From contig NZ_JAUSYL010000001.1 in the NCBI RefSeq assembly GCF_030816895.1, positions 1,550,001 to 1,614,000 on the forward strand: DNA of 64,000 nucleotides. Direction: 5' to 3'. Below, in pieces: positions 35,486 to 43,628 of this stretch. The DNA comes from Clavibacter sp. B3I6 (GTDB lineage: Bacteria; Actinomycetota; Actinomycetes; Actinomycetales; Microbacteriaceae). Each line of letters opens with the position of its first letter. Within the stretch, counting starts at the first letter, position 1. Both the position numbers and the translations under genes were made by a program. The notes beneath the pieces were generated by a model. That model did no database searches. It saw nothing but the letters and a program-made list of their open reading frames with translations, and was not told the DNA's origin.

Positions 35486-36382
35486 TCACCGGCCGGCGGT
35501 GTAGTGGTTCTGGACCTGGGCGGCCGTGAGCGCCGTCTTGTACACCGCGGCGAAGCGCATGCTGCCGATGACGTAGTTGCCGCCCGCGCCGGTCCAGCCG
35601 GACGTGTTGTCGTACCCGATGCGCCAGTACCCGGCGTTGCTCTCGGGGGCGGTGAACTGGGTGTTGACGGCGACGCGGGCGCCGTCGAGGTAGAGGCTCA
35701 TGCCGCCGGTGGTGGACATGGTGGACACGACGTGGTGCCAGGTGCCGTCGGTGACCACGGTGGGGCTCTGCAGGATCTGGTAGTTGCCCTGGTTGTAGGT
35801 GCCGAAGGCGAGCCGGCCGCCGGTGGTGATGTAGGTGTGGCGGTCGTAGGCGGAGGAGGATCCGGCCTGCGAGTTGCCGAAGCCGACGAGCTTCCCGCCC
35901 CGGGTCGTGGTCTTGAACCAGACCTCGGTGCTGAACGTCGAGGGGGCCTGGGTCTGCTGGAACGCGTTGGTGACGAAGTCGGTGCCGTCCAGGACGTACG
36001 CGCCGCCCGCGTCGCGCGAGCACGCCCGCGGGGTGGTGGTGGTGTCGCTCACCATGCCGCCGCGGTAGGTGCCGGGGTAGGCACCGGTGGCGGCGTCGCG
36101 CGCGCTGGTGGATCCGGTCGCCTCGTTCAGCGGATAGGCGAACAGGGCATCGGCCCGGTCGGCGGCGAAGGCGCTGGTGCAGGTGAAGAACGCGGCGGCA
36201 CCGGCCGCGGTGTTGTTGTCGTTGCGGATCGACGCCGTGAACGCGCCGTTGGTGCTGGGCGCGAGGAGCAGGACGGCGCCGAGGGCGACGGCGGAGACCG
36301 ACGCGGCGATGGCGGCCGGACGCGGGCGGCGGCTGGTCCGTGCGGCGCGGACGCGGCGACGGAGGCGAGTGATGACGTCCAT
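35486..36382 (-). CDS. Secreted LamG-domain protein with SipW-type N-terminus
   Basis: A 298-residue exported protein. The basic start and hydrophobic core (AAIASVSAVALGAVLLLAP) are followed by NGAFTASIRNDNNTAAGAAAFF, the pattern of SipW-processed TasA-like proteins. Residues about 75-298 form a LamG/concanavalin module: LFAYPLNEATGSTSARD, FSTEVWFKTTTRGG, GTWHHVVSTMSTTGGMSLYLDG, IGSMRFAAVYKTALTAAQVQNHY. It lies 14 bases after the signal peptidase gene, so it is probably that enzyme's substrate and a carbohydrate-binding part of a surface fibre or matrix. Confidence 0.85.
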   Translation of the reverse strand: MDVITRLRRRVRAARTSRRPRPAAIAASVSAVALGAVLLLAPSTNGAFTASIRNDNNTAAGAAAFFTCTSAFAADRADALFAYPLNEATGSTSARDAATGAYPGTYRGGMVSDTTTTPRACSRDAGGAYVLDGTDFVTNAFQQTQAPSTFSTEVWFKTTTRGGKLVGFGNSQAGSSSAYDRHTYITTGGRLAFGTYNQGNYQILQSPTVVTDGTWHHVVSTMSTTGGMSLYLDGARVAVNTQFTAPESNAGYWRIGYDNTSGWTGAGGNYVIGSMRFAAVYKTALTAAQVQNHYTAGR

Positions 36383-36396
36383 GCGGTTCCCCCGGT

Positions 36397-37578
36397 TCAG
36401 CGGCCGGGCGTCGCGGTGATCGCGGTACCCGGGCGGTCGTTCTCCCCCGAGGCGTCCGTGGGTCCAGTCTGCCCGACCTCCGCGGTCGTCACCAGGGCGA
36501 TGAGGTCATCGACCGTGTCGGGCAGCGCGGCGACCTCGGCCGCGGCCACCAGCGCCACCAGGTCGTCGACCGTGTCGGGGACCTCGATGACCTCGGCGAG
36601 CTCAGCGGCGGGGGCGCCCTCGGGCTCGGCTCCCTCGGCGAGCAGCACGCGCTCCTCCCGCTCCGCGGGCAGGCCCACGATCAGCGTGTAGAGGAGGGGG
36701 ACGGCGCAGAGGGCGTAGAAGAGGATCCAGCCCCACAGCGGGAGGTCGAGGGTGGTGGAGATCGGGTGGAACTGGCCGTTCTCGCCGATGGGGGCGGTGA
36801 TGCTGCCGACTTGTCCTGCGGCGAGGGTGGTGTGGGTGCCGCCCTCGGCCGCGACGCGGATGGGGAGGAGGCCGGTGTTGACGATGCTCGCCTCCACGTC
36901 GCTGCCGCGGGTGACGGCCTCGAGGACGACGAGAGCGACGAACGGCTTCAGGACGAACACGACCAGCGCCGCAGCCAGGGAGCCGCCGAGCATGCGCATG
37001 GATGCGCGGTGCGTGGGCGAGCCGATGAGGCGGGTCAGGATCGTGACGATGACGAGCCCGGCGAGGAACAGCGGCAGGCCCTTCGCGAGCCAGCCGAAGC
37101 CGGGGAGGATCGTGGTCGCCTCGCCGATCAGGTGAGCCTGGTCGGTCTTCCACGGGTCGGTGGCGCCGTTGATGTCGCCCCGCGTCGTGAGCCCCTCCGC
37201 GTCGACGGCGATCACACGGTGCGTGTAGGTCTCGTCGGGCGTGGTGCTGGGGTGGAAGCTGACGACGTCGCCGACCTGGACGTCCTCGAGGAGGACGGGC
37301 GTGGTGAGCAGGAGCGTGCCGACGGGAGCCGTGGTCCCCATGGACGGGGTCTGGACGACGAACCAGCGGCCGCCGGACGCCTGGAACAGCAGCGTGGCCG
37401 CGACCAGCAGCGCGAGCAGCACCGTGACGGTCCACATCAGGACGGTGCGGCGGCGGAAGGTGCGGGACGCACGTGCGTCGCGGCGGGCGGCGCCGCGTGC
37501 GGGGACGGCGGGAGCCAGGAACATCGTCTCGAGCTCCTCGACGGGAGTCGAGGGGGACTCGTTCTGGACGTCGCTCAT
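36397..37578 (-). CDS. SipW-type signal peptidase I with repeated C-terminal tail
   Basis: A 393-residue membrane protease. After one N-terminal helix the catalytic Ser79 lies in VQTPSMG. The second catalytic residue is His120 in ETYTHRV rather than the usual bacterial lysine, and Asp135 lies in TRGDINGAT; this marks the ER-type/SipW class. Two further helices, an exported domain and a fourth helix (LWGWILFYALCAVPLLYTLIV) follow. The cytoplasmic acidic tail contains two copies of a 16-residue unit (334-349 and 353-368, PDTVDDL[VI]ALV..AEV). It should mature the TasA-like and LamG proteins on either side. Confidence 0.9.
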   Translation of the reverse strand: MSDVQNESPSTPVEELETMFLAPAVPARGAARRDARASRTFRRRTVLMWTVTVLLALLVAATLLFQASGGRWFVVQTPSMGTTAPVGTLLLTTPVLLEDVQVGDVVSFHPSTTPDETYTHRVIAVDAEGLTTRGDINGATDPWKTDQAHLIGEATTILPGFGWLAKGLPLFLAGLVIVTILTRLIGSPTHRASMRMLGGSLAAALVVFVLKPFVALVVLEAVTRGSDVEASIVNTGLLPIRVAAEGGTHTTLAAGQVGSITAPIGENGQFHPISTTLDLPLWGWILFYALCAVPLLYTLIVGLPAEREERVLLAEGAEPEGAPAAELAEVIEVPDTVDDLVALVAAAEVAALPDTVDDLIALVTTAEVGQTGPTDASGENDRPGTAITATPGR

Positions 37579-37601
37579 GGTGTTCCCTTCTGATCCATCC
37601 C

Positions 37602-37636
37602 AGATGCGGGGCCGCCAGGAGGGCGGCCCCGCATCT
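37602..37636 (-). terminator. Intra-operon hairpin between tasA-like and sipW genes
   Basis: A perfect 15-base stem (37602-37616 with 37622-37636, five-base loop) in the 83-base gap after the TasA-like stop and before the signal peptidase start. No T-run follows in the reading direction. It fits a partial terminator or an RNA 3'-end stabiliser that keeps the structural protein more abundant than its peptidase. Confidence 0.65.
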
Positions 37637-37661
37637 CATTGCGAGTGAGAAGACTCTCGGG

Positions 37662-38324
37662 CTAGGAGGCGAAGGACCAGGTGAGGGGCAGCGAGGCGCC
37701 GAGGCCCTGGTACGTGTTGCCGGCCGAGTTGTCGAGGGTGACCGCGAAGGTGAAGTCGCTGCTGGCGCCGGCGGTGAGGGCGGTCAGGGTCTTGGCGGGC
37801 GAGCCGGCGAGGGTCGCGGCGGTGCCGGTGAAGACGTTGACGCCGCCGGAGGTGATGACGACGTTCAGCTTGGAGCAGAAGTCGGTCGCGGTGCCGTTGA
37901 CGGTGCCGTTCTTCGTCTGCGCGCACACGGCGCCGGGGGTCAGGGTGAAGGTCGCGGCCTTGGAGGTGCCGACGTTCTTGATGTTGACGACGCTCGTGAC
38001 GGTCTGTCCGGGGATCATCGTGGTCGAGCCGCCGAACTTGTTGATGGTGGAGCAGGTCGCGGCGTTCGCGTCGACGCCGGTCGCGGTGCTCGTGCTGAGG
38101 CAGGTCACGGTCGGGGCGCCGTTGGCGCCGGCCTGCGACTCCTGCATGACGAGCGAGCCGGAGGCCGCGGTGTTGGTGTCGTTGGTGATCGAGGCGACGA
38201 AGCCCGACAGGGTGCCCGACATCGAGACGGAGAGGAGGACGGCGGCCGCGACGCCGGTCGCGATGGCGAGGGGGGCGAAGCGGACGCGGCGGGTCTTGGC
38301 GGCGGGGGCGATGTGGTTCGACAT
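37662..38324 (-). CDS. TasA-like SipW-dependent secreted protein
   Basis: A 220-residue protein. The hydrophobic core (PLAIATGVAAAVLLSVSM) is followed by SGTLSGFVASITNDTNTAASGSLVM, the SipW-type signal region. The mature part is a Thr/Ala/Gly/Val-rich beta protein with six cysteines and a typical camelysin/TasA-like middle (VVNIKNVGTSKAATFTLTPG). Bacillus TasA builds biofilm fibres; here a similar surface or matrix role is inferred. First gene of a three-gene operon from the promoter at 38415-38442. Confidence 0.82.
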   Translation of the reverse strand: MSNHIAPAAKTRRVRFAPLAIATGVAAAVLLSVSMSGTLSGFVASITNDTNTAASGSLVMQESQAGANGAPTVTCLSTSTATGVDANAATCSTINKFGGSTTMIPGQTVTSVVNIKNVGTSKAATFTLTPGAVCAQTKNGTVNGTATDFCSKLNVVITSGGVNVFTGTAATLAGSPAKTLTALTAGASSDFTFAVTLDNSAGNTYQGLGASLPLTWSFAS

Positions 38325-38403
38325 GGTGTGGCTCCAGGGGATGCGGTGCGGGTGAGAGGGACGAGCTGCGTGGCAGCCCTCCGGAAGTCGGCGGCTCGCC
38401 TTA

Positions 38404-38442
38404 CGAGTAACTCAACTATACGATTACTCGAAGATCAAGCAA
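38404..38442 (-). promoter_or_regulatory. Promoter of the TasA-SipW operon inside an inverted repeat
   Basis: On the minus strand, TTGCTT (38442-38437), 16 bases and TATAGT (38420-38415) form a promoter. CGAGTAA (38404-38410) and TTACTCG (38424-38430) are a perfect 7-base inverted pair flanking the -10 box. It lies between the operon and the divergent MarR gene, a usual place for a MarR operator. Confidence 0.65.
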
Positions 38443-38563
38443 TCCCCCCACTGCGGGGGTCATCCACCCCCGCGCCGTGTCGAAGGCCCCCTCTGACACG
38501 TACAGTCGCCACTACCGCAGGCCCCTGCCTCCCTCTTCCCGCCCCTCCACACCGACGGACTCC

Positions 38564-39058
38564 ATGACGACCACCACCCCGGACGACTCCCCCACCGCGC
38601 TCGACGCGCTCACCAACGCGCTGCGCATGATGGAGAACGCCCAGCGGCACCTCCGCGACTTCATCGCGAGCGACATCGGCATCAACATCACGGACCTCAC
38701 CGTCATCGGGATCGTCCAGGACCTCGGCCGGCTCACCCCCAAGCACCTCGCGACCGAGATCGCGATGACCACAGGGGCCGTCACCGCCGTCATCGACCGC
38801 CTGGTCAAGGCCGGCTACATCGCCCGCATCCCCAACCCGCGCGATCGCCGCAGCGTCTTCCTCGAGCTCACCGCCGCCGGCGCGCACACCGCCGCGCGCA
38901 TCGAGGACAGGTACCGCTCCGCGGCCCACGCCGCCCTGCAGGCGTCCCCCGACCTGGGCAGCGAGGACACCGCCGAGGAGCTGGCGCGCGCCGCCGTCGC
39001 GATCACCGCCCACACCATGGACAGCATCAGCGCCTGCCCCGCCGCCCGCGCCGCGTAG
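38564..39058 (+). CDS. MarR family transcriptional regulator
   Basis: A 164-residue winged-helix regulator. LTVIGIVQDLGRLTPKHLATEIAMTTGAVTAVIDRLVKAGYIARIPNPRDRRSV covers the recognition helix and the wing with its DRRSV signature. Helical ends form the dimer interface. I chose the ATG at 38564; an upstream in-frame extension lacks a ribosome site and family similarity. It faces the TasA-SipW operon and likely represses it, and perhaps itself. Confidence 0.92.
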   Translation: MTTTTPDDSPTALDALTNALRMMENAQRHLRDFIASDIGINITDLTVIGIVQDLGRLTPKHLATEIAMTTGAVTAVIDRLVKAGYIARIPNPRDRRSVFLELTAAGAHTAARIEDRYRSAAHAALQASPDLGSEDTAEELARAAVAITAHTMDSISACPAARAA

Positions 39059-39268
39059 ACGGGTCCTCCTGCTCGACCGCCCGCGACCGGGACGGCACCC
39101 GCACCGACGAAGACCGCCATCAGGTGCGACCCTCGGGAGCTTCCGGCGAGGCAGCGCTCCTGCCGAGGCCCTCGGCACGCGAGGACCCGGACCAGGTCCG
39201 CCTCCTTGACCGAGGGCGCGCGGGCGACAGGGCGACTCCCGGCGCCGTGGGACTGCCACGATGGCCGC

Positions 39269-39739
39269 ATGGCCGTCGATGTCGCACCCGGGCGCAGCAG
39301 CGCCGATGTCCGGCGCGTGCTGGAGGCGCTGCCGGACTGGTTCGGGGACCCCGGAGCGATCGACAACTACGTCGCCGCCGCCGAGAGCGACAGCTTCGAC
39401 AGCTACCTCGCGACCGAGGACTCGGGCGTGGTCGGTGTCGCGCTCATCCATCGGCACTTCCCCGAGACAGCCGAACTGCACCTCATCGCGGTCGCTCCGG
39501 AGTCGCGGGGCCGAGGCGTCGGCCGCCTCCTCGTCGAACGCGTGGCCGGGGATCTCGCGGCGAGTGGTTGCGCGCTCCTCTCCGTGCACACGGTCGGCCC
39601 GTCGTTCGACGACGAGCCGTACGCGCAGACGCGCCGCTTCTACCGCCGGCTCGGGTTCCTGCCGCTGGAGGAGCACAGAGGGCTCGATTGGCCGGGCCCG
39701 ACCCTCATCCTCGTCCGCCCCCTCCGGCGAACCACCTGA
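39269..39739 (+). CDS. GNAT family N-acetyltransferase
   Basis: A 156-residue acetyltransferase. The acetyl-CoA pyrophosphate loop is VAPESRGRGVGRLLVERV, preceded by the central strands (GVVGVALIHRHFPETAELHLI) and followed by QTRRFYRRLGFLPLEE. The acceptor is unknown. The start ATG at 39269 has no ribosome site; CACGAT ends six bases upstream, in line with other leaderless genes in the window. Divergent or unrelated to its neighbours. Confidence 0.9.
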   Translation: MAVDVAPGRSSADVRRVLEALPDWFGDPGAIDNYVAAAESDSFDSYLATEDSGVVGVALIHRHFPETAELHLIAVAPESRGRGVGRLLVERVAGDLAASGCALLSVHTVGPSFDDEPYAQTRRFYRRLGFLPLEEHRGLDWPGPTLILVRPLRRTT

Positions 39740-39897
39740 CCGCCGTCACCGGCCCAGCGGCACGGCGACCAGGGCGCTCCGATCGGGGATCTCCTCCCCG
39801 GACGGACAGGGACCGACGCACAGCCGATCGTCGGAGCCGCGGTCGTCTGGTCGAACGGGGGCTGTCGCCGACTCCGGCAAGCCGTCAACGTAGGCGC

Positions 39898-40308
39898 ATG
39901 TCACCTCGCAGGACAGCCGCCGTCGCCGTCGTGATGCTCACCCTGTCGCTCGCGGCGGCCGGCTGCTCCTCGCCGGCTCCTGCGCTCAGCGACCTCGAGG
40001 CAGATCGGACGACGGATCACCCGGTGCCGGCCGAGGTGACGGACGAGGCCCTCGCGGTCCTGGATCCCGACACCATCCGCTGGGTGGGCGAACACGAGGG
40101 CACGGACCTCTGGCTCGCCGCGGGGAAGGAGGACCTCGACGCCTGCCTGCTCGTCTACCCCGACGGCACGGACTGGTCGGTCGCCTGCGGCGGGGGCCTC
40201 CTGCAGAGCACCACCGCCGCCGGCCTCACCTTCGCCGTCGTCCCCGACGGCGGGACAGCACCAGCCGGCTTCGAGGCGGTATCGCAGAACGTCTTCGCCG
40301 CGTCCTAG
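39898..40308 (+). CDS. Small lipoprotein, unknown function
   Basis: A 136-residue lipoprotein with lipobox AAAGC (Cys23). The mature part is acidic, with two cysteines (DACLLVYPDGTDWSVACGGG) probably forming a disulfide and a compact alpha/beta pattern (IRWVGEHEGTDLWLAAGKEDLDACLLV). No family name recognised. First of the cluster of small lipoproteins in this region. Confidence 0.75.
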   Translation: MSPRRTAAVAVVMLTLSLAAAGCSSPAPALSDLEADRTTDHPVPAEVTDEALAVLDPDTIRWVGEHEGTDLWLAAGKEDLDACLLVYPDGTDWSVACGGGLLQSTTAAGLTFAVVPDGGTAPAGFEAVSQNVFAAS

Positions 40309-40404
40309 CGACTCGGATCACCGAGTTCGAAGCTGCACCCGCCCGCTCGAGGCTGCGTGCCGCCCCGGCTCACGCGAGCATCCGAGTGACCGGCAGGGGA
40401 TCCC

Positions 40405-40650
40405 TCAGCGGACACCGCTCCTCCACCACCGCAGGGCGCCGACCAGGAAGAGGATGACGCCGAGGAGCGTCACGACCATGGCGACCACCATCACCGCCGC
40501 ATCGGCGTCGAGCATCGCGCAGCCCGCCGCGGTGTCCTCGTAGGAGCACGTCCGCCACGGCTGGAAGAGGTAGAGCACCGTCACCCCGGCGCCGATGAGG
40601 GTGAGAGCGGCGCCGAGGACGAGCAGGACGTTCCGTCGCATCAGGACCAT
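40405..40650 (-). CDS. Small membrane protein, two helices
   Basis: An 81-residue protein (MVLMRRNVLLVLGAALTLIGAG) with hydrophobic segments near 6-28 and 52-74 and a cysteine pair in the outer loop (RTCSYEDTAAGCAM) that may form a disulfide. The ATG at 40650 is preferred to a distant upstream one whose extension is not membrane-like; the ATG at 40641 is an equal alternative. Family unknown. Confidence 0.6.
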   Translation of the reverse strand: MVLMRRNVLLVLGAALTLIGAGVTVLYLFQPWRTCSYEDTAAGCAMLDADAAVMVVAMVVTLLGVILFLVGALRWWRSGVR

Positions 40651-40857
40651 GACCCGACGGTACGGGTTCCCCGCGTCGCACGAGTCGGCCGCCTGGACGA
40701 TCCCTCGTGGGCGTGCGGCAAGGGTTCCCCTGATGAGAGCGCCGACTCGCACGGCCGGAATGCACGGCATCCCCTTCCGGATCCGGGGGATCCCGGTGCT
40801 CCTCGGAGGGGTCTGGCGGTTCCGCCTCGGCTGAAGCAGCGCACGAAGGACCAGTGA

Positions 40858-41058
40858 TCAGGGGCGCTTCCTCCTCAGCGAGCGGAACAGCAGCCCTCCC
40901 CCGACGAGGATGAAGAGACCACCTGCGACGAAGCCGAGGAGCCGCTCGTCAGGGTGGATGACGCCGTAGATGACGCCCACGAGCCCGGCGGCCAAGAGGA
41001 AGAAGCACTGGGTGCGCGTGGCCGACGCGCGGTTGTCACTCCCCTGCGGCCCGCTCAT
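40858..41058 (-). CDS. Small two-helix membrane protein, paralogue of the protein at 45.1 kb
   Basis: A 66-residue protein with two hydrophobic helices. Residues 22-65 (LAAGLVGVIYGVIHPDERLLG, then FVAGGLFILVGGGLLFRSLRRK) are nearly the same as in the gene at 45134-45361. The conserved turn YGV-[IM]-HP-[DE]-[EQ]-R lies between helices. Function unknown. Confidence 0.72.
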   Translation of the reverse strand: MSGPQGSDNRASATRTQCFFLLAAGLVGVIYGVIHPDERLLGFVAGGLFILVGGGLLFRSLRRKRP

Positions 41059-41132
41059 CCGACCACTTCGGCAGAGCCTCCGGCGGCGGGGAGCGTGCCT
41101 GCGTCGCTGGACAGCGAAGCGGTCGACATGGA

Positions 41133-41357
41133 CTACAAGCCCCGCTTCGCCATCCCCCGGACGACGAAGAGCCCGATGACGCCGAGGACGAGGAGGACGG
41201 GGCCGACGATGAGGAAGATCGAGCCCAGGTCTCCCGTCGCACCCCTGTACGTCGCGACCACGCCGCCGAGCACCGCGCCCCAGGCGGGAATGACCCGCGC
41301 GGATGCGTAGGCGTTCTTCGGGCTCCCCGTGCCGGGCTGCTCTGCGTCGTCGCTCAT
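41133..41357 (-). CDS. Small membrane protein, hypothetical
   Basis: A 74-residue protein: polar N-terminus MSDDAEQPGTGSPKNAY, a Gly/Ala helix (VIPAWGAVLGGVVATY) and a strong helix (IFLIVGPVLLVLGVIGLFVV) ending RGMAKRGL. 74 bases upstream of the similarly oriented paralogue gene. Family unknown. Confidence 0.6.
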   Translation of the reverse strand: MSDDAEQPGTGSPKNAYASARVIPAWGAVLGGVVATYRGATGDLGSIFLIVGPVLLVLGVIGLFVVRGMAKRGL

Positions 41358-41479
41358 CCGGCCAGGGTAGCTGTGGGCTCCACGGCAGGCGTCGCCCTGG
41401 CGTCTTCCGCGCGTGGGCCGCCTGCCAGTCGGGCAGTGGATTCCTTTGAGTCATGCGGCGCCACGCGCCGGTGGACGCG

Positions 41480-41704
41480 TCAGTCTCGCGTGCGCCCTGC
41501 GCGCAGCACCGTGACCGCGAGACATGCCCCGGCGATGATCGCGCCGACGCCGACGACCACTACGGGGATGCCGTCAGCGCGACCCCCTTCGATGGTCCGG
41601 CCCGACCAGCCGTAGACGGCGGCCGCGATGCCACCGACGACGAGGATGCCGGCGACGATGAACAGCGGCAAGGGAGCATCACCTGGACGCGGCTCGGGCA
41701 TCAT
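41480..41704 (-). CDS. Small two-helix membrane protein, hypothetical
   Basis: A 74-residue protein, MMPEPRPGDAPLPLFIVAGIL, with hydrophobic segments about 13-32 and 46-66 and a basic end (RAGRTRD). One of four small minus-strand membrane protein genes in a row. Family unknown. Confidence 0.6.
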   Translation of the reverse strand: MMPEPRPGDAPLPLFIVAGILVVGGIAAAVYGWSGRTIEGGRADGIPVVVVGVGAIIAGACLAVTVLRAGRTRD

Positions 41705-41781
41705 CGACTCTCAGACGGTGTCGTAGGAAGGGATCAGTCTCCCAGGATGCCTGAGCGCTGCTGCCGGATGGGACACGCCGC

Positions 41782-41806
41782 GTCCGGTGGGGCATCCCGC
41801 CCGGAC
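41782..41806. repeat. Palindromic repeat, copy 1 (GTCCGG...CCGGAC family)
   Basis: GTCCGG, 13 bases with a GGGGCATCCC core, CCGGAC. The flanks extend pairing to ten bases on each side (CCGCGTCCGG with CCGGACGCGG). It lies between divergent small genes. Confidence 0.65.
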
Positions 41807-41946
41807 GCGGCGTGCGGGGCTGGGCCGAGGGCACTGCGCGCAGGCCCTGCTCGACGCTGCGCGGAAGCACGTCCGCCCGGCAGCGAGCCCAACTCGCCGC
41901 CGGCGCTCCCCTACCCTGGGACCACTCGCGGAGGAGACGGAACTGC

Positions 41947-42300
41947 ATGGTGGACCGAGCATCGCTGCGCGACGACAGGTGGGCGAAGGTCGCGATCCTC
42001 ACCGGAGCCGTCGCCCTCGGCGTGTACACCGTGCTCTGGTGCGTGATGTGGATCCCGACCTACATCGACGGGACCGGACTGCTGATCCTGTACCCGCTGT
42101 TCCTCCTCGCATGGATTCCCATCGAGCTCCTGGCGCTCCTCAGCCTGGTGTTCGCGATCGTCGCCCTGGCGAAGCGGCAGGGCAAGACCGTCGGCACCGT
42201 CGCGATCCTGTTCGCCGACGTCGTCTTCGTCGTCATCTCGCTCCCGACGCTCTGGTTCGGCCAGATCCCGTGGTACCTCTTCATCCCTGGCGCGGCATGA
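41947..42300 (+). CDS. Membrane protein with three helices, hypothetical
   Basis: A 117-residue protein with hydrophobic stretches at about 14-36, 44-77 and 84-105 and a basic loop KRQGK. GGAGGAGACGG upstream of the ATG at 41947 decides this start over a longer frame. Eleven bases upstream of a lipoprotein gene, perhaps cotranscribed. Family unknown. Confidence 0.68.
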   Translation: MVDRASLRDDRWAKVAILTGAVALGVYTVLWCVMWIPTYIDGTGLLILYPLFLLAWIPIELLALLSLVFAIVALAKRQGKTVGTVAILFADVVFVVISLPTLWFGQIPWYLFIPGAA

Positions 42301-42310
42301 TCATCACGAC

Positions 42311-42745
42311 GTGACCCCATCGCCACGGACACCCCGACGGACCGGCCTCGGACTCGGCGTGGTCCTCTGCCTGGCAGCGCTCTCCGCCTGCACGACACCA
42401 GACGAAGCCAGCACCCTGGACCGTTACTCGACGAGCAGCACGCCCGCACCGGCCGACGTCGTCGCACAGGTCGAGGTCGGCGGCATCACCGTCACCTGGC
42501 CGCAGGAACCGCGCGATCTCCTCATCACCTCCGTCGGCAGCTCGAGCTGTCCCCGCGTCCCCGTCGAGCTCCGCGGCGACGCGTCGCGGACCCTCGTCAT
42601 CGCCGAGGACACCGGATCAGGCAGCGCCTGCTCAGCCGACCTCGGTCCCACCACCTCACGGATCGAACGGCCCGACGCCTGGACACCGGGCGCTGTCGTG
42701 ACGGCGGATCACGACGGGGACGTGCTCCTGCTCACCGTGGAGTAG
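42311..42745 (+). CDS. Small lipoprotein, paralogue of the one at 52.9 kb
   Basis: A 144-residue lipoprotein from a GTG, lipobox LSAC (Cys27). The mature domain contains VGSSSCPRVPVEL and SACSADLGPTTSRIERP. The protein at 52870-53367 has the same two blocks (YGSSSCPYAPTSL and ACTTDLGPKSYALDLP), so they are one family with a disulfide between the two conserved cysteines. Function unknown. Confidence 0.75.
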   Translation: MTPSPRTPRRTGLGLGVVLCLAALSACTTPDEASTLDRYSTSSTPAPADVVAQVEVGGITVTWPQEPRDLLITSVGSSSCPRVPVELRGDASRTLVIAEDTGSGSACSADLGPTTSRIERPDAWTPGAVVTADHDGDVLLLTVE

Positions 42746-42962
42746 CGGCACCTCGGCGGGGGACCCCTCGGCGGACGACGCGCCCCACCGCATGGGGCGG
42801 AGGTGCCGCCCCGGAGATCGGATCGCGCTCCCGCCGCTGGGGGGGGTGTGGGGGACGAGCTACGGCGGTACCTTCACGATCATGGGGAGCGCGATGACCC
42901 GCTCACATGCCGTTCCTACCGCCAGCCCGCATTGCTCCACTCCGAACCGAGATGAGACGTCG

Positions 42963-43388
42963 ATGAGGAACCTGTACGCGGCCGCCGCCGCGGGCGCGAT
43001 GCTCATCGCCGTGTCGAGCTGCTCCCAGCCCAGCGCGAGCACGCCGGCCCCGACGGCCACACCGCGCATGAGCTTCGACGACGGCCTCCTGACCGTCCAG
43101 CAGGAGCGGGCCGCCGACGGCAGTCACATCTCCGCCACCGCCCGGCTCGCCGGCCCCTTGTCCTTCGAGGACGGATGCGTCCGCGTAGGCGGCGTCACCG
43201 TCGTCGTGCCACGCCCCGCGAGCTGGGACGGCGAGACGCTCACCGTCGGCGACCAGAGCTTCGCGCTCGGCGACGAGCTCGACATGGTCGGCGGATACGC
43301 ACAGGAGCGTCAGCCCGGACAGCCCGACGACTGCCCCGGCGAGACGTTCTTCGCCGGCGGAGTCGGGCCCCTCGCAGATGAACGCTGA
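42963..43388 (+). CDS. Small lipoprotein, paralogue of the one at 46.2 kb
   Basis: A 141-residue lipoprotein with lipobox VSSC (Cys20). Mature domain: MSFDDGLLTVQQERAADGSH, LSFEDGCVRVGG, PASWDGETLTVGDQSFALGD and GQPDDCPGETFFAGG. These blocks recur almost word for word in the minus-strand gene at 46212-46649. Two cysteines probably form a disulfide. Alternative upstream starts lack a membrane-ready N-terminus. Function unknown. Confidence 0.78.
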   Translation: MRNLYAAAAAGAMLIAVSSCSQPSASTPAPTATPRMSFDDGLLTVQQERAADGSHISATARLAGPLSFEDGCVRVGGVTVVVPRPASWDGETLTVGDQSFALGDELDMVGGYAQERQPGQPDDCPGETFFAGGVGPLADER

Positions 43389-43628
43389 GCAGTGCACGTC
43401 CAGTCGCGCGAGCGGCGCTGCTTCCATCGAAGGCGTCCGATACGGGAACCTCCATCGCGACAGGTCGAAGGCTGATTCGCATCCTGCGGTGCAGGACCTC
43501 GGCCGTGCCAGCGGGATCAGTCACTCCACGGAGGGACGCGGGCACGCGCCCTCCATCGGGAAGCTGGACCGATGCAGCGTCACGAGGTGGGCCCCTACAT
43601 TCCTGCGACAGCTTCGCGCAGACCACCG

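Noticed and set aside
40310..40330. Small hairpin ACTCGG-ATCA-CCGAGT after the 39.9 kb lipoprotein gene
   Set aside because: Six pairs with a four-base loop and no T-run is too weak to call a terminator.
42750..42776. Possible further copy of the palindromic repeat (CGGCGGGGGACCCCTCGGCGGAC)
   Set aside because: Only the right half matches the family and the left arm is not inverted; mentioned as a worn trace but not listed as a repeat.
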